Part shown: positions 32,366 to 39,316 of the stretch, piece after piece
Layout of the letters: each line of letters starts with the position of its first letter
Position numbering within the stretch: the first letter of the stretch is position 1
Source of the DNA: Nocardioides sp.
GTDB lineage: Bacteria > Actinomycetota > Actinomycetes > Propionibacteriales > Nocardioidaceae
Direction of reading: 5' to 3'
Assembly (NCBI GenBank): GCA_017354415.1
Contig: JAFMQY010000005.1
Span: 2,221-41,536 of the forward strand
DNA: 39,316 bases
Notes under the pieces: generated by a model
Told to the model about the DNA's origin: nothing
The model's input: the letters and a program-made list of their open reading frames with translations, nothing else
Database searches by the model: none
Made by a program: the position numbers and the translations under genes

Positions 32366-33409
32366 TCAGCGAATCTGCTTCTCCACAAGTGGTGCGACCT
32401 GGTCGATGTTGGACTTGTCGACGAAGCCGCCTCCCGTGTCGATGTGCAGTCCGCTGAACCCGTACGCATGGCTCAGACACAGCTGCTGGATGCCCTCATA
32501 ACCCTGCAGCCACTCCTGCTGGTCGATCACCAGGCTGATGTAGCCCTTCTGGATGCCCTCCACGGTCGCCGGTGACATGTCGAAACCCGCGGCGTAGACC
32601 GACCCGGGGTCGAGGTTGGCGGCCTTCATGAAGGTCGGGATCGTCGAGGTGAGGTTGCCGTGGTCGATGAAGATCGCCTTCACGTCCGGGTGCTTGGAGA
32701 CGTATCCGGTGAAGATCGGGACGCCGGCCGACGGGTCGGCGTTCGTGGCGTCATTGATCTCCAGGTAGTCGACCTTCATACCGGCCTTGGCCAGCGTGTC
32801 GGTGATGCCCTTGGTGCGCTCCCCACGGCCCGGCTGCGACTTGAGCCCCCAGACGAACACCCGGCTACCGGGCTGGAGGTGGTCACGCGCGATCGCCTCG
32901 TTGGCGAGGGCGGCGCCGGCGTCATAGAGCGTGGCGCCTGCATAGCCGGTGCCCTGCGCGGCGTACTTCGCCTCGGCCTTGGGCAGCTCGGTGTTCATGA
33001 CCGTCACGAGGATGCCCTGGCTGCGGGCCTGGTCGATGAGCGGGTCGAAGGCGGCGTCGCCCGGGTGACCCATGATCGCGATGCCGTCGGGCTTGGTGGC
33101 CATGGCCTGCTGGAACTGGGTGATCATCTTGTTCGGATCCCAGTCCGACCACTGGTAGGTGACGTCCGGGCCCAGCTGCGCTGCGGCAGCCTTCGCCCCG
33201 TTGTAGACCACCGTTTCGAATCCACCGCCCGCGGTTCCGCCGGGGAAGAACACGATCTTCATGCCCTTGCAGAACTGTGCCCCGCTGGGCACTGCCCCGG
33301 CCTGTGACTCCGAACTGTTGCCACCGCCGCCGCATCCGGCCAACGCCAGAGCCGCAACGGCCAGCACTGCACCGGTTCGCCGCGCAGCGGACCAGCTCCG
33401 TCCTCTCAT
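32366..33409 (-). CDS. Sugar ABC transporter substrate-binding lipoprotein
   Basis: Periplasmic-binding-protein family 1 type (ribose/arabinose group) lipoprotein of 347 aa. The signal region is basic (MRGRSWSAARR), then hydrophobic, with lipobox LALAGCGG and Cys26, followed by a glycine/serine linker. The fold marks are IVFFPGGTAGGGF at the start of the first lobe and the later FDMSPATVEGIQKGYISLVIDQQ, seen as ATVEGIQKGYISLVIDQQ. ATG 33409 has GGAGGA upstream at good spacing; an ATG 36 bases earlier is less likely. First gene of the transporter operon and divergent from araB, sharing the 193-base promoter region with operator site 3. L-arabinose is the probable ligand (inference). Confidence 0.92.
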   Translation of the reverse strand: MRGRSWSAARRTGAVLAVAALALAGCGGGGNSSESQAGAVPSGAQFCKGMKIVFFPGGTAGGGFETVVYNGAKAAAAQLGPDVTYQWSDWDPNKMITQFQQAMATKPDGIAIMGHPGDAAFDPLIDQARSQGILVTVMNTELPKAEAKYAAQGTGYAGATLYDAGAALANEAIARDHLQPGSRVFVWGLKSQPGRGERTKGITDTLAKAGMKVDYLEINDATNADPSAGVPIFTGYVSKHPDVKAIFIDHGNLTSTIPTFMKAANLDPGSVYAAGFDMSPATVEGIQKGYISLVIDQQEWLQGYEGIQQLCLSHAYGFSGLHIDTGGGFVDKSNIDQVAPLVEKQIR

Positions 33410-33515
33410 CGGTGTTCCTCCTTCTCCGCGAGACGCTCGACGCAACCGGGTGCCTCACCGTGACCACGCCGTGCCTGGGCAGCCTGGCATCAACGTGAAG
33501 CAGCATTCGAGTGGC

Positions 33516-33529
33516 TGCATGCGTATGCT
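33516..33529 (+). promoter_or_regulatory. Candidate LacI-type operator, site 3 (between transporter and araB)
   Basis: TGCATGCGTATGCT, the most symmetric of the three sites: GCAT and ATGC pair around a central CG. It sits in the 193-base region (33410-33602) between the divergent sugar transporter and araB genes and could control both. The rest of that region shows the AAGGAG-type ribosome binding site of araB near 33590 and no other clear element. Confidence 0.5.
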
Positions 33530-33602
33530 TGCCCTGTCGAGCCGAGATTGCAAGGCCCACACCCTCGATCTGACCGCTCGTCTTCGAGCAAGGAGTGAGA
33601 CA

Positions 33603-35312
33603 GTGCCAGCACGCGACACCCCTCGGTACGTCGTCGGTGTCGACTTCGGAACCCTCTCCGGCCGTGCGGTGGTCGTACGCGTCGAAGACGGCCAGGAGAT
33701 GGCCAGTGCCGTCACCGACTTCAAGCACGCGGTCCTCGATCACTCCCTGCCCAACGGTGGCCGTCTGCCCCCGGACTGGGCTCTTCAGGTTCCCGAGGAC
33801 TACCGAGACGTGCTGCGAGACGCGGTCCCCACAGCGGTGGCGGCCGCCAACGTCGATCCCGCAGACGTCATCGGCATCGCGACGGACTTCACCGCCTGCA
33901 CCATGATTCCGGTCCTCGACGACGGCACCCCCCTCTGCGAGCTCCCCGAGTACGCCGATCGACCGCACGCCTACGTCAAGCTCTGGAAGCACCACGCCGC
34001 GCAGAGCCAGGCCGACCGGATCAACCAGTCCGCCGCCCACACCGGGGAATCCTGGCTCCCCAGGTACGGCGGCTTCATCTCCTCGGAGTGGGAGTTCGCG
34101 AAGGCCTTGCAGGTCTTCGAAGAGGACCGGGCGCTGTACGACGCCATGGACCGCTGGGTCGAAGCCGCGGACTGGATCGTCTGGCAGCTCACAGGCACCT
34201 ACAGCCGTAACGCCTGCACCGCCGGCTACAAGGGGATCCTCCAGGACGGGGCCTACCCGACCGGCGACTTCCTCGAGCGGCTGGCCCCGGGCTTCGGAAG
34301 CTTCGTGGACGACAAGCTTCGCCACGACCTGGCGCCGCTCGGGTCGCGGGTCGGCAGTCTCACCGATCAGGCGGCCAGATGGACGGGTCTGCCCGTGGGT
34401 ATCGCTGTCGCCGCCGGCAATGTCGACGCACACGTCACGGCGCCCGCGGCTCAGGCGGTGGAGCCGGGCCAGATGGTCGCGATCATGGGGACCTCCACCT
34501 GCCATGTCATGAGCTCGTCGGAGCTCCGCGAGGTGCCCGGCATGTGCGGTGTCGTCGACGGCGGCATCATCGACGGGCTCTACGGATACGAAGCCGGACA
34601 GAGCGGGGTCGGTGACATCTTCGGCTGGTTCGTGGACACCTCCGTCCCGGCCGGCTACGCGAACGCGGCGTCCGCGGCCGGCGTCTCGGTCCACGACTAC
34701 CTGACGGACCTCGCGGCGGGGCAGGCAGTCGGAGAACACGGGCTCCTTGCCCTCGACTGGCACAGCGGCAACCGTTCGGTTCTCGTCGACCATGAGCTGT
34801 CCGGACTCATCGTCGGCCTCACGCTCGCGACGCGTCCGGAACACCAGTACCGCGCTCTCCTCGAAGCAACGGCGTTCGGCACCCGAGTCATCGTCGAGAC
34901 CTTCAGAGCCTCGGGCATCCCGGTCGATGAGCTCATCGTCGCCGGCGGCCTCGTGAAGAACTCCCTGCTCATGCAGATCTACGCAGACGTCCTCCGACTT
35001 CCCCTCAGCGTCATCGGCTCCGATCAGGGGCCGGCGCTCGGCTCCGCGATCCACGCCGCGGTCGCAGCCGGTGCCTACCCGAACGTGGCGGCGGCGAGCG
35101 CGGTGATGGGCAAACGCCACGTCGCTGCCTTCGAACCCGACCCCCACAGAGCAGACGAGTACGACGAGATGTTCAGCGACTACCTCGCCCTGCACGACCA
35201 CTTCGGTCGTCGCCCGACCATGATGCGCCGCCTCAGAGAGCGTCGCCGCCGCGCACTCGACCGGGCGGTCTCGGACCCCGTCACCGACATCCAGGCCGGC
35301 CAGCGCTCATGA
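33603..35312 (+). CDS. araB: Ribulokinase AraB
   Basis: Phosphorylates L-ribulose to L-ribulose 5-phosphate with ATP, second step of bacterial arabinose use. FGGY-family kinase of 569 aa, the usual AraB length. The N-terminal phosphate motif is VVGVDFGTLSGRAVVV, an AraB hallmark (DFGTLSGR); GNVDAH carries the catalytic Asp region, and the ATP-side motifs are MGTSTCH and VAGGLVKNSLLMQIYADV, seen as AGGLVKNSLLMQIYADV. The GTG at 33603 has AAGGAG about nine bases upstream; the frame extends to 33261 but that part overlaps the divergent promoter. It overlaps araD by four bases. Cytoplasmic. Confidence 0.97.
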   Translation: MPARDTPRYVVGVDFGTLSGRAVVVRVEDGQEMASAVTDFKHAVLDHSLPNGGRLPPDWALQVPEDYRDVLRDAVPTAVAAANVDPADVIGIATDFTACTMIPVLDDGTPLCELPEYADRPHAYVKLWKHHAAQSQADRINQSAAHTGESWLPRYGGFISSEWEFAKALQVFEEDRALYDAMDRWVEAADWIVWQLTGTYSRNACTAGYKGILQDGAYPTGDFLERLAPGFGSFVDDKLRHDLAPLGSRVGSLTDQAARWTGLPVGIAVAAGNVDAHVTAPAAQAVEPGQMVAIMGTSTCHVMSSSELREVPGMCGVVDGGIIDGLYGYEAGQSGVGDIFGWFVDTSVPAGYANAASAAGVSVHDYLTDLAAGQAVGEHGLLALDWHSGNRSVLVDHELSGLIVGLTLATRPEHQYRALLEATAFGTRVIVETFRASGIPVDELIVAGGLVKNSLLMQIYADVLRLPLSVIGSDQGPALGSAIHAAVAAGAYPNVAAASAVMGKRHVAAFEPDPHRADEYDEMFSDYLALHDHFGRRPTMMRRLRERRRRALDRAVSDPVTDIQAGQRS

Positions 35313-35986
35313 GTGCCACCACCGACGTCGACGCGACCATCCGCGGCCTCCGCGAGACCGTCGCCCACCTCCATTCCGAGCTCACGCGCTACCACCTGGT
35401 GGTCGGGACCGCGGGAAACATCTCCGCCCGTGTCCCGGGACGCGACCTCATGGTGATCAAGCCCTCGGGCGTCGAGTACGACGAGCTCACTCCCGACAAC
35501 ATGGTCGTGTGCGATCTCCACGGCACCGTCGTCGACGGTGAGCACGCACCGTCCTCGGACACCGCAGCCGAGGCATACGTGTACCGGAACATGCCACGTG
35601 TCGGAGGCGTCGTACACACGCACTCGACGTATGCGACTGCGTGGGCCTCACGCGCGGAACCCATCCCGTGTGTCCTCACGATGGTGGCGGACGAGTTCGG
35701 GGGCGAGATCCCGGTCGGCCCCTTCGCGATCATCGGCGACGACTCCATCGGACGCGGCATCGTCGAGACCCTCCGAGACCATCGCTCACGCGCCGTACTC
35801 ATGCAGAACCACGGTGTGTTCACCATCGGACGTGACGCCCGAGACGCCGTCACGGCAGCGGTCATGTGCGAGGACGTGGCGCGAACGATCCACATCGCCC
35901 GGCAGCTCGGCACTCCCGCCCCCATTCCGGACGAGGCTGTGAACGCCCTGTTCGAGCGCTACCAGAACGTCTACGGCCAGCACTGA
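35309..35986 (+). CDS. araD: L-ribulose-5-phosphate 4-epimerase AraD
   Basis: Converts L-ribulose 5-phosphate to D-xylulose 5-phosphate, feeding the pentose phosphate pathway. A class II aldolase-fold enzyme of 225 aa. The zinc histidines are seen in VVHTHSTYA and [10 protein letters not shown], the phosphate site in GTAGNISAR and [10 protein letters not shown], and the C terminus ends YGQH, like the YGQ end of the E. coli enzyme that completes the active site of the next subunit. The start ATG overlaps the araB stop (ATGA). araA follows after 47 bases, giving the order araB-araD-araA. Confidence 0.96.
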   Translation: MSATTDVDATIRGLRETVAHLHSELTRYHLVVGTAGNISARVPGRDLMVIKPSGVEYDELTPDNMVVCDLHGTVVDGEHAPSSDTAAEAYVYRNMPRVGGVVHTHSTYATAWASRAEPIPCVLTMVADEFGGEIPVGPFAIIGDDSIGRGIVETLRDHRSRAVLMQNHGVFTIGRDARDAVTAAVMCEDVARTIHIARQLGTPAPIPDEAVNALFERYQNVYGQH

Positions 35987-36033
35987 CTGGCCAAGACCGG
36001 CCCCCCGAACGCCGAGGACGAAGGAGAACCGAC

Positions 36034-37536
36034 GTGACCCCTCACTCTCCCGAGGTCTGGTTCCTCACGGGCAGCCAAGCCCTGTACGGACCGGAGACTC
36101 TCGAGCAGGTCGCCGCTCAGTCGACCCGGGTGGCACAGATGCTGCAGCAGTCCGGCGAACTTCCCGCCCAGGTCGTCTGGAAGCCGGTCCTCCTCGATGC
36201 TGCCGCGATCCGCGACGTCATGCTCGCCGCGAACGCAGATCCCAGCTGTGTCGGCGTCATCGCCTGGATGCACACGTTCTCGCCGGCCAAGATGTGGATC
36301 GCCGGCCTCGAGGCCCTCCAGAAGCCGCTGCTGCACCTGCACACCCAGGCGGAGATGGAGCTTCCGTGGAGCACCATCGACATGGACTTCATGAATCTCA
36401 ACCAGTCGGCGCACGGCGACCGCGAGTTCGGCCACATCCAGTCGCGCGTCCATGTCAGACGTAAGACGATCTCCGGTCACGTCGACGATCCGCACGTCCG
36501 GCACCGGATCGCCGCGTGGACTCGCGCGGCGCTCGGCGTCGCTGAGCTTCGCAACCTCCGCCTCGCACGCTTCGGCGACAACATGCGCGATGTCGCAGTC
36601 ACCGAGGGGGACAAGGTCCAGGCGCAGATCCAGTTCGGCGTCTCCGTCAACACCTACGGTGTGAACGACCTCGTGGCCCACGTGGAGGCCGCCGACACCA
36701 CCTCGGTCCAGCACCTCGTCAACCAGTACCTGGACGAGTACGACGTCGCGGCCGCCCTGCGCCCGGGCGGCGACCGCCACGACGCTCTTCTCTACGGTGC
36801 GCGCATCGAGCAGGGACTCCGCGACTTCCTCGGAGGGGGCGGCTTCGCCGCCTTCACCACGAACTTCGAGGACTTGGGAGGCCTCAAGCAGCTGCCCGGC
36901 CTGGCCGTCCAACGGCTGATGGCAGACGGCTACGGGTTCGGCGCAGAAGGTGACTGGAAGACGTCGGTCCTGGTTCGCGCGTGCAAGGCGATGGCCGCCG
37001 GCTTGCCCGGCGGCACCTCCTTCATGGAGGACTACACGTACCACCTCGTTCCCGGGCAGCAGAAGATCCTGGGCGCCCACATGCTCGAGGTGTGCCCGAG
37101 CCTGACGACAGGCAAGCAGTCGTTGGAGATCCATCCTCTCGCCATCGGCGGCCGTGAGGACCCCGTCCGGCTGCGCTTCACCGCAGACCCCGGGGCGGGT
37201 GTCGTCATCGGACTGTCGGACATGGGGGATCGTTTCCGGCTCACCGCCAACGTCGTGGAGGTCGTCGAACCCGATGAGCCCCTTCCTGCGCTGCCGGTCG
37301 CCTGCGCCGTCTGGGAGCCCGAGCCCTCGCTGGCGACATCGGCAGAGGCATGGATCATGGCGGGGGCGCCGCATCACACGGTTCTCACCCAGGCACTGGA
37401 CCGTGAGGTCATCGAGGACTTCGCGGACATGGTCGCCGCCGAGCTCCTGGTCATCGACCGCGACACCACCGTCAGGAGCTTCGAGAAGGAGCTTCGCTGG
37501 AATGCGGCCTACTACCGGCTGGCGGAGCGGCTCTGA
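36034..37536 (+). CDS. araA: L-arabinose isomerase AraA
   Basis: Converts L-arabinose to L-ribulose, first step of the pathway, with a divalent metal such as Mn. The 500-aa product starts [20 protein letters not shown], within which [13 protein letters not shown] is the family's opening strand. Other marks are [21 protein letters not shown] with a metal-ligand glutamate, [10 protein letters not shown] with the second, and the downstream histidines HMLEVCPS and APHH. GTG 36034 has AAGGAG eight bases upstream; the open frame further up overlaps araD and is not used. A stem-loop follows at once, so the araBDA unit ends here. Confidence 0.97.
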   Translation: MTPHSPEVWFLTGSQALYGPETLEQVAAQSTRVAQMLQQSGELPAQVVWKPVLLDAAAIRDVMLAANADPSCVGVIAWMHTFSPAKMWIAGLEALQKPLLHLHTQAEMELPWSTIDMDFMNLNQSAHGDREFGHIQSRVHVRRKTISGHVDDPHVRHRIAAWTRAALGVAELRNLRLARFGDNMRDVAVTEGDKVQAQIQFGVSVNTYGVNDLVAHVEAADTTSVQHLVNQYLDEYDVAAALRPGGDRHDALLYGARIEQGLRDFLGGGGFAAFTTNFEDLGGLKQLPGLAVQRLMADGYGFGAEGDWKTSVLVRACKAMAAGLPGGTSFMEDYTYHLVPGQQKILGAHMLEVCPSLTTGKQSLEIHPLAIGGREDPVRLRFTADPGAGVVIGLSDMGDRFRLTANVVEVVEPDEPLPALPVACAVWEPEPSLATSAEAWIMAGAPHHTVLTQALDREVIEDFADMVAAELLVIDRDTTVRSFEKELRWNAAYYRLAERL

Positions 37537-37538
37537 GC

Positions 37539-37559
37539 CCCGACGTGTGAACCGTCGGG
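37539..37559 (+). terminator. Stem-loop after araA
   Basis: CCCGACG (37539-37545) pairs with CGTCGGG (37553-37559) around a 7-base loop, three bases after the araA stop codon. A second small inverted repeat, CGTCGT/ACGACG, follows at 37560-37572. There is no T run, but position and symmetry fit a terminator for araBDA. Confidence 0.5.
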
Positions 37560-37591
37560 CGTCGTCACGACGTTGACCGATGGGAGGCGCG

Positions 37592-38029
37592 ATGAGGGCG
37601 GTTGTCCACGACAGGTACGGGCCACCGGATGTCCTGCACCTGGAAGAGGTAGCGCGGCCTGTCCCCGGCCCCGGGCAGGTGCTGGTCGGGGTGCGTGCCA
37701 CCACCATGAACAGGACCGATTGCCACCGCCGTGCGGCCGAGCCCTTCGCATGGCGCCTGGTGGCGGGGCTGCGACGGCCGAGGCGGCCCATCCTGGGCAG
37801 CGAGCGGGCCGGAGAGGTGGCGGCCGTCGGGCCCGCAGTCACCGAGTTCGCGGTCGGTGACCAGGTATTCGGCCTCAGCCAGTGGGCGTTGGGCGCGCAT
37901 GCCGAGTTCGTCTGCCAGGATGCCGGCGGCCTGATCGCGCACAAGCCCGTGGGTGTCGGCGTCGAGGTGGCCCGATACGTCGAGACGCAGCAGAAGACCG
38001 GCAACGTCGTCCTGATCGGCGACTGCTGA
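37592..38029 (+). pseudogene. Zinc-type alcohol dehydrogenase/quinone reductase relative with internal deletion
   Basis: An open frame of 145 codons that contains only the two ends of a medium-chain dehydrogenase, which is normally about 320-340 aa. Residues 1-115 are the GroES-like N-terminal part: MRAVVHDRYGPPDVL, ILGSERAGEVAAVG and VFGLSQWALGAHAEFV, ending GLIAHKPVG. This is joined directly to the usual last residues, ARYVETQQKTGNVVLI. The whole NAD(P)H-binding Rossmann domain is missing; the in-frame seam lies at about 37945-37970. ATG 37592 has GGGAGG upstream, so a small product might still be made, but it cannot bind the cofactor. The function is most likely lost. Confidence 0.8.
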
Positions 38030-38077
38030 CCGACGCACGCCACGCCCATGGCCGTCCGAGCTCATCGATAGCCTCGG

Positions 38078-38587
38078 ATGGTGCCCGAGCTACAGCCTCT
38101 GCGAGCCGACCACGCTGACGCGATCCTGGCTTTCGAGACGCGGAACCGTGCCTACTTCGCGGCCTCGATCTCCGATCGTGGCGACGCGTTCTTCGAGCAC
38201 TTCACCGAGTGGCACAACGCCCGCCTGGCGGAGCAGGAGTCCGGCCTGGGGGCCTACTACGTGCTCGTGGCCGAGGATGGGACGGTCCTGGGTCGGTTCA
38301 ATCTCGTGTTCGCCGATGACGACGTTGCCGTGCTGGGGTACCGCGTCGCGCAGGATGTCGCCGGGCGCGGCGTCGCGACTGCGGCGGTGCGCGACCTGTG
38401 CGGGTTCGCGGCTTCGCGACACAGGGTCCGCACGCTGCGAGCCGCCACCTCCCGCGGCAACGCAGCGTCGCAGAGGGTGTTGCTCAAGGCCGGCTTCGTT
38501 CCGGTCGGGCCCGCCGACCCGGCAGACATCGGCGGGAAGGAGGGCACCTGGTACGAGCTGAACGTAGCCGCCGGGGGAGGGGCGTGA
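38078..38587 (+). CDS. GNAT-family N-acetyltransferase
   Basis: Acetyl-CoA-dependent acetyltransferase of 169 aa, RimJ/RimL-like. The N-terminal part ELQPLRADHADAILAFETRN fits the opening of this group (seen here as LRADHADAILAFE); the acetyl-CoA loop is YRVAQDVAGRGVATAAV, with the family pattern Q/RxxGxG/A, and the C-terminal NAASQRVLLKAGFV is the standard RimJ/RimL end motif (NxxSxxVLxKxGF). The substrate could be a ribosomal protein, an amino acid or a toxin-like amine; sequence does not decide. ATG 38078 or GTG 38081 may be the start; no strong ribosome binding site is seen. Cytoplasmic. Confidence 0.87.
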   Translation: MVPELQPLRADHADAILAFETRNRAYFAASISDRGDAFFEHFTEWHNARLAEQESGLGAYYVLVAEDGTVLGRFNLVFADDDVAVLGYRVAQDVAGRGVATAAVRDLCGFAASRHRVRTLRAATSRGNAASQRVLLKAGFVPVGPADPADIGGKEGTWYELNVAAGGGA

Positions 38588-38609
38588 CGGCTGTCGGCGG
38601 GCTCCCTGG

Positions 38610-38914
38610 TCAGGGGCTACCCGACGGATGGAGACGCCTGCGGCGAGGAAGGACGACCCGGCGCTGGATGCGCCAGCCCTCCTGACACACACGAGCGTGT
38701 CCACGTAGGTCACGGCTCCGACCGACCTGTCCGACATGACCGCCAGGCCCTTGGACCGCACCGTGGCGTGATGTCCGTCCTGCGCCTCCACCACGACGTT
38801 GGTGACCAGATGCGCAAGCGGATTTCGATCGGCGAGCCGACGTGCGGCGTCGACGATCTCGTCGATCCCCGCGAGGGTTCCTCCGCCGAGCGCGGACAGG
38901 TCGTACTCCGCCAT
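38610..38914 (-). pseudogene. NTF2/SnoaL-like protein remnant, frameshifted and lacking its N terminus
   Basis: From MAEYDLSALGGG (38914) the frame gives the central and last part of an NTF2-like alpha+beta barrel protein: GIDEIVDAARRLADRNPLAHLVTN, seen as IDEIVDAARRL and NPLAHLVTNVVVE, then SVGAVTYVDTLV. At the ACACACAC run (about 38685-38692) the frame shifts, and the expected end EGWRIQRRVVLPRR continues in another frame to the stop at 38610. The usual first 40-50 residues (helix pair) are not found upstream in any frame. The parent protein's function is unknown; the fold includes enzymes and binding proteins. Confidence 0.65.
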
Positions 38915-38949
38915 CGGTGATGTCCAGCACGGCAGGTCTCGTCCACCGG

Positions 38950-39176
38950 GGTCGGCGCCCACCTATGGACTCGACCTCGAGGCGCTGCTCACGGGCCGGC
39001 CTGCCGGCCCGGCGGTCGCCGAGCAGGAAGACACGTCGTGCGAGGACGGCGCGAACGGAGCGACCGTGCTCGAGATGCCGCTCATCAGGGTCGGATCGCC
39101 ATCTGTGGAGTTCGACGACGCCACCATCCCCTCGCGAGTCACGACGACCCCGGCTCAGGAGGCAGCCCTTGCATGA
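38950..39176 (+). pseudogene. Doubtful 3' gene fragment
   Basis: An open frame ending at TGA 39174-39176 gives a protein-like stretch, YGLDLEALLTGRPAGPAV and later VLEMPLIRVGSPSVEFDDA, with mostly G or C at third codon positions. There is no good start or ribosome binding site, and upstream the same frame is antisense to the NTF2-like remnant. It may be the C-terminal end of a gene cut at about 38930-38950, or chance. I do not recognise it. From 39177 to the window end nothing was recognised. Confidence 0.2.
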
Positions 39177-39316
39177 CTCGGAGGTGTGGAAGGTCCCCAT
39201 CGGGCGAACAGAAGTGACCTGACGACTGGCCACCCGAAGCGCGGCGCCCGCTGGTCCCCCGACAGAACTCACGGTTCGCCGAGTTTTCAGGTGCGTTTCA
39301 TGTCCGACGTTCTATC

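Noticed and set aside
32922-35201. Minus-strand 759-codon open frame opposite araB
   Set aside because: Shadow of araB and of the binding-protein gene; no family motif.

Overview
The window is high-GC DNA with many GTG starts, tightly overlapping ATGA/GTGA gene junctions and actinobacterial gene content. It fits a soil-type actinomycete, possibly of the Nocardioides/Pseudonocardia kind; the genus cannot be fixed from sequence alone. No rRNA or tRNA gene, CRISPR array or insertion sequence was recognised.

Positions 1-1.7 kb hold the end of a FecCD-type metal/siderophore ABC transporter (permease cut by the window edge, plus ATPase). Convergent to it, 1.7-9.4 kb (minus strand) is a complete operon for a group 1h (actinobacterial, high-affinity) [NiFe] hydrogenase: small subunit, large subunit, a NifU/Rieske-like iron-sulfur protein, a DUF5947 protein, a DUF6084 protein, a 465-aa protein of unknown function, the maturation protease, a 32-aa membrane microprotein (DUF6893 type), HypA and HypC. 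A C-terminal-HTH regulator is divergent at 9.7 kb. HypB, D, E and F are not in the window.

10.4-20 kb is mixed: a broken short-chain dehydrogenase, a large LuxR-type regulator, an APH-family phosphotransferase, an amidohydrolase followed by a cysteine-dioxygenase-like protein with an extra C-terminal domain, a 55-aa membrane protein, a YbdK-type carboxylate-amine ligase and a secreted GH20 beta-N-acetylhexosaminidase.

20.2-37.5 kb is dominated by L-arabinose use: a GH51 alpha-L-arabinofuranosidase, a LacI-family regulator, a three-gene sugar ABC transporter and araB-araD-araA. The probable logic is release of arabinose from oligosaccharides, import, then conversion by AraA, AraB and AraD to D-xylulose 5-phosphate. 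The same near-palindromic site (core CGTATGC) lies upstream of GH51, of lacI and between the transporter and araB, suggesting one regulon. The block is interrupted by a full five-gene Liv-type amino-acid ABC operon (21.8-26.5 kb), a frameshifted radical SAM/SPASM gene and a PLP-dependent dehydratase.

The right end (37.6-39.3 kb) carries a zinc-type alcohol dehydrogenase relative with a large internal deletion, a GNAT acetyltransferase, a frameshifted NTF2-like remnant and a doubtful gene fragment. At least four genes carry frameshifts, a nonsense codon or a deletion; whether this is real decay or sequence error needs read-level data.
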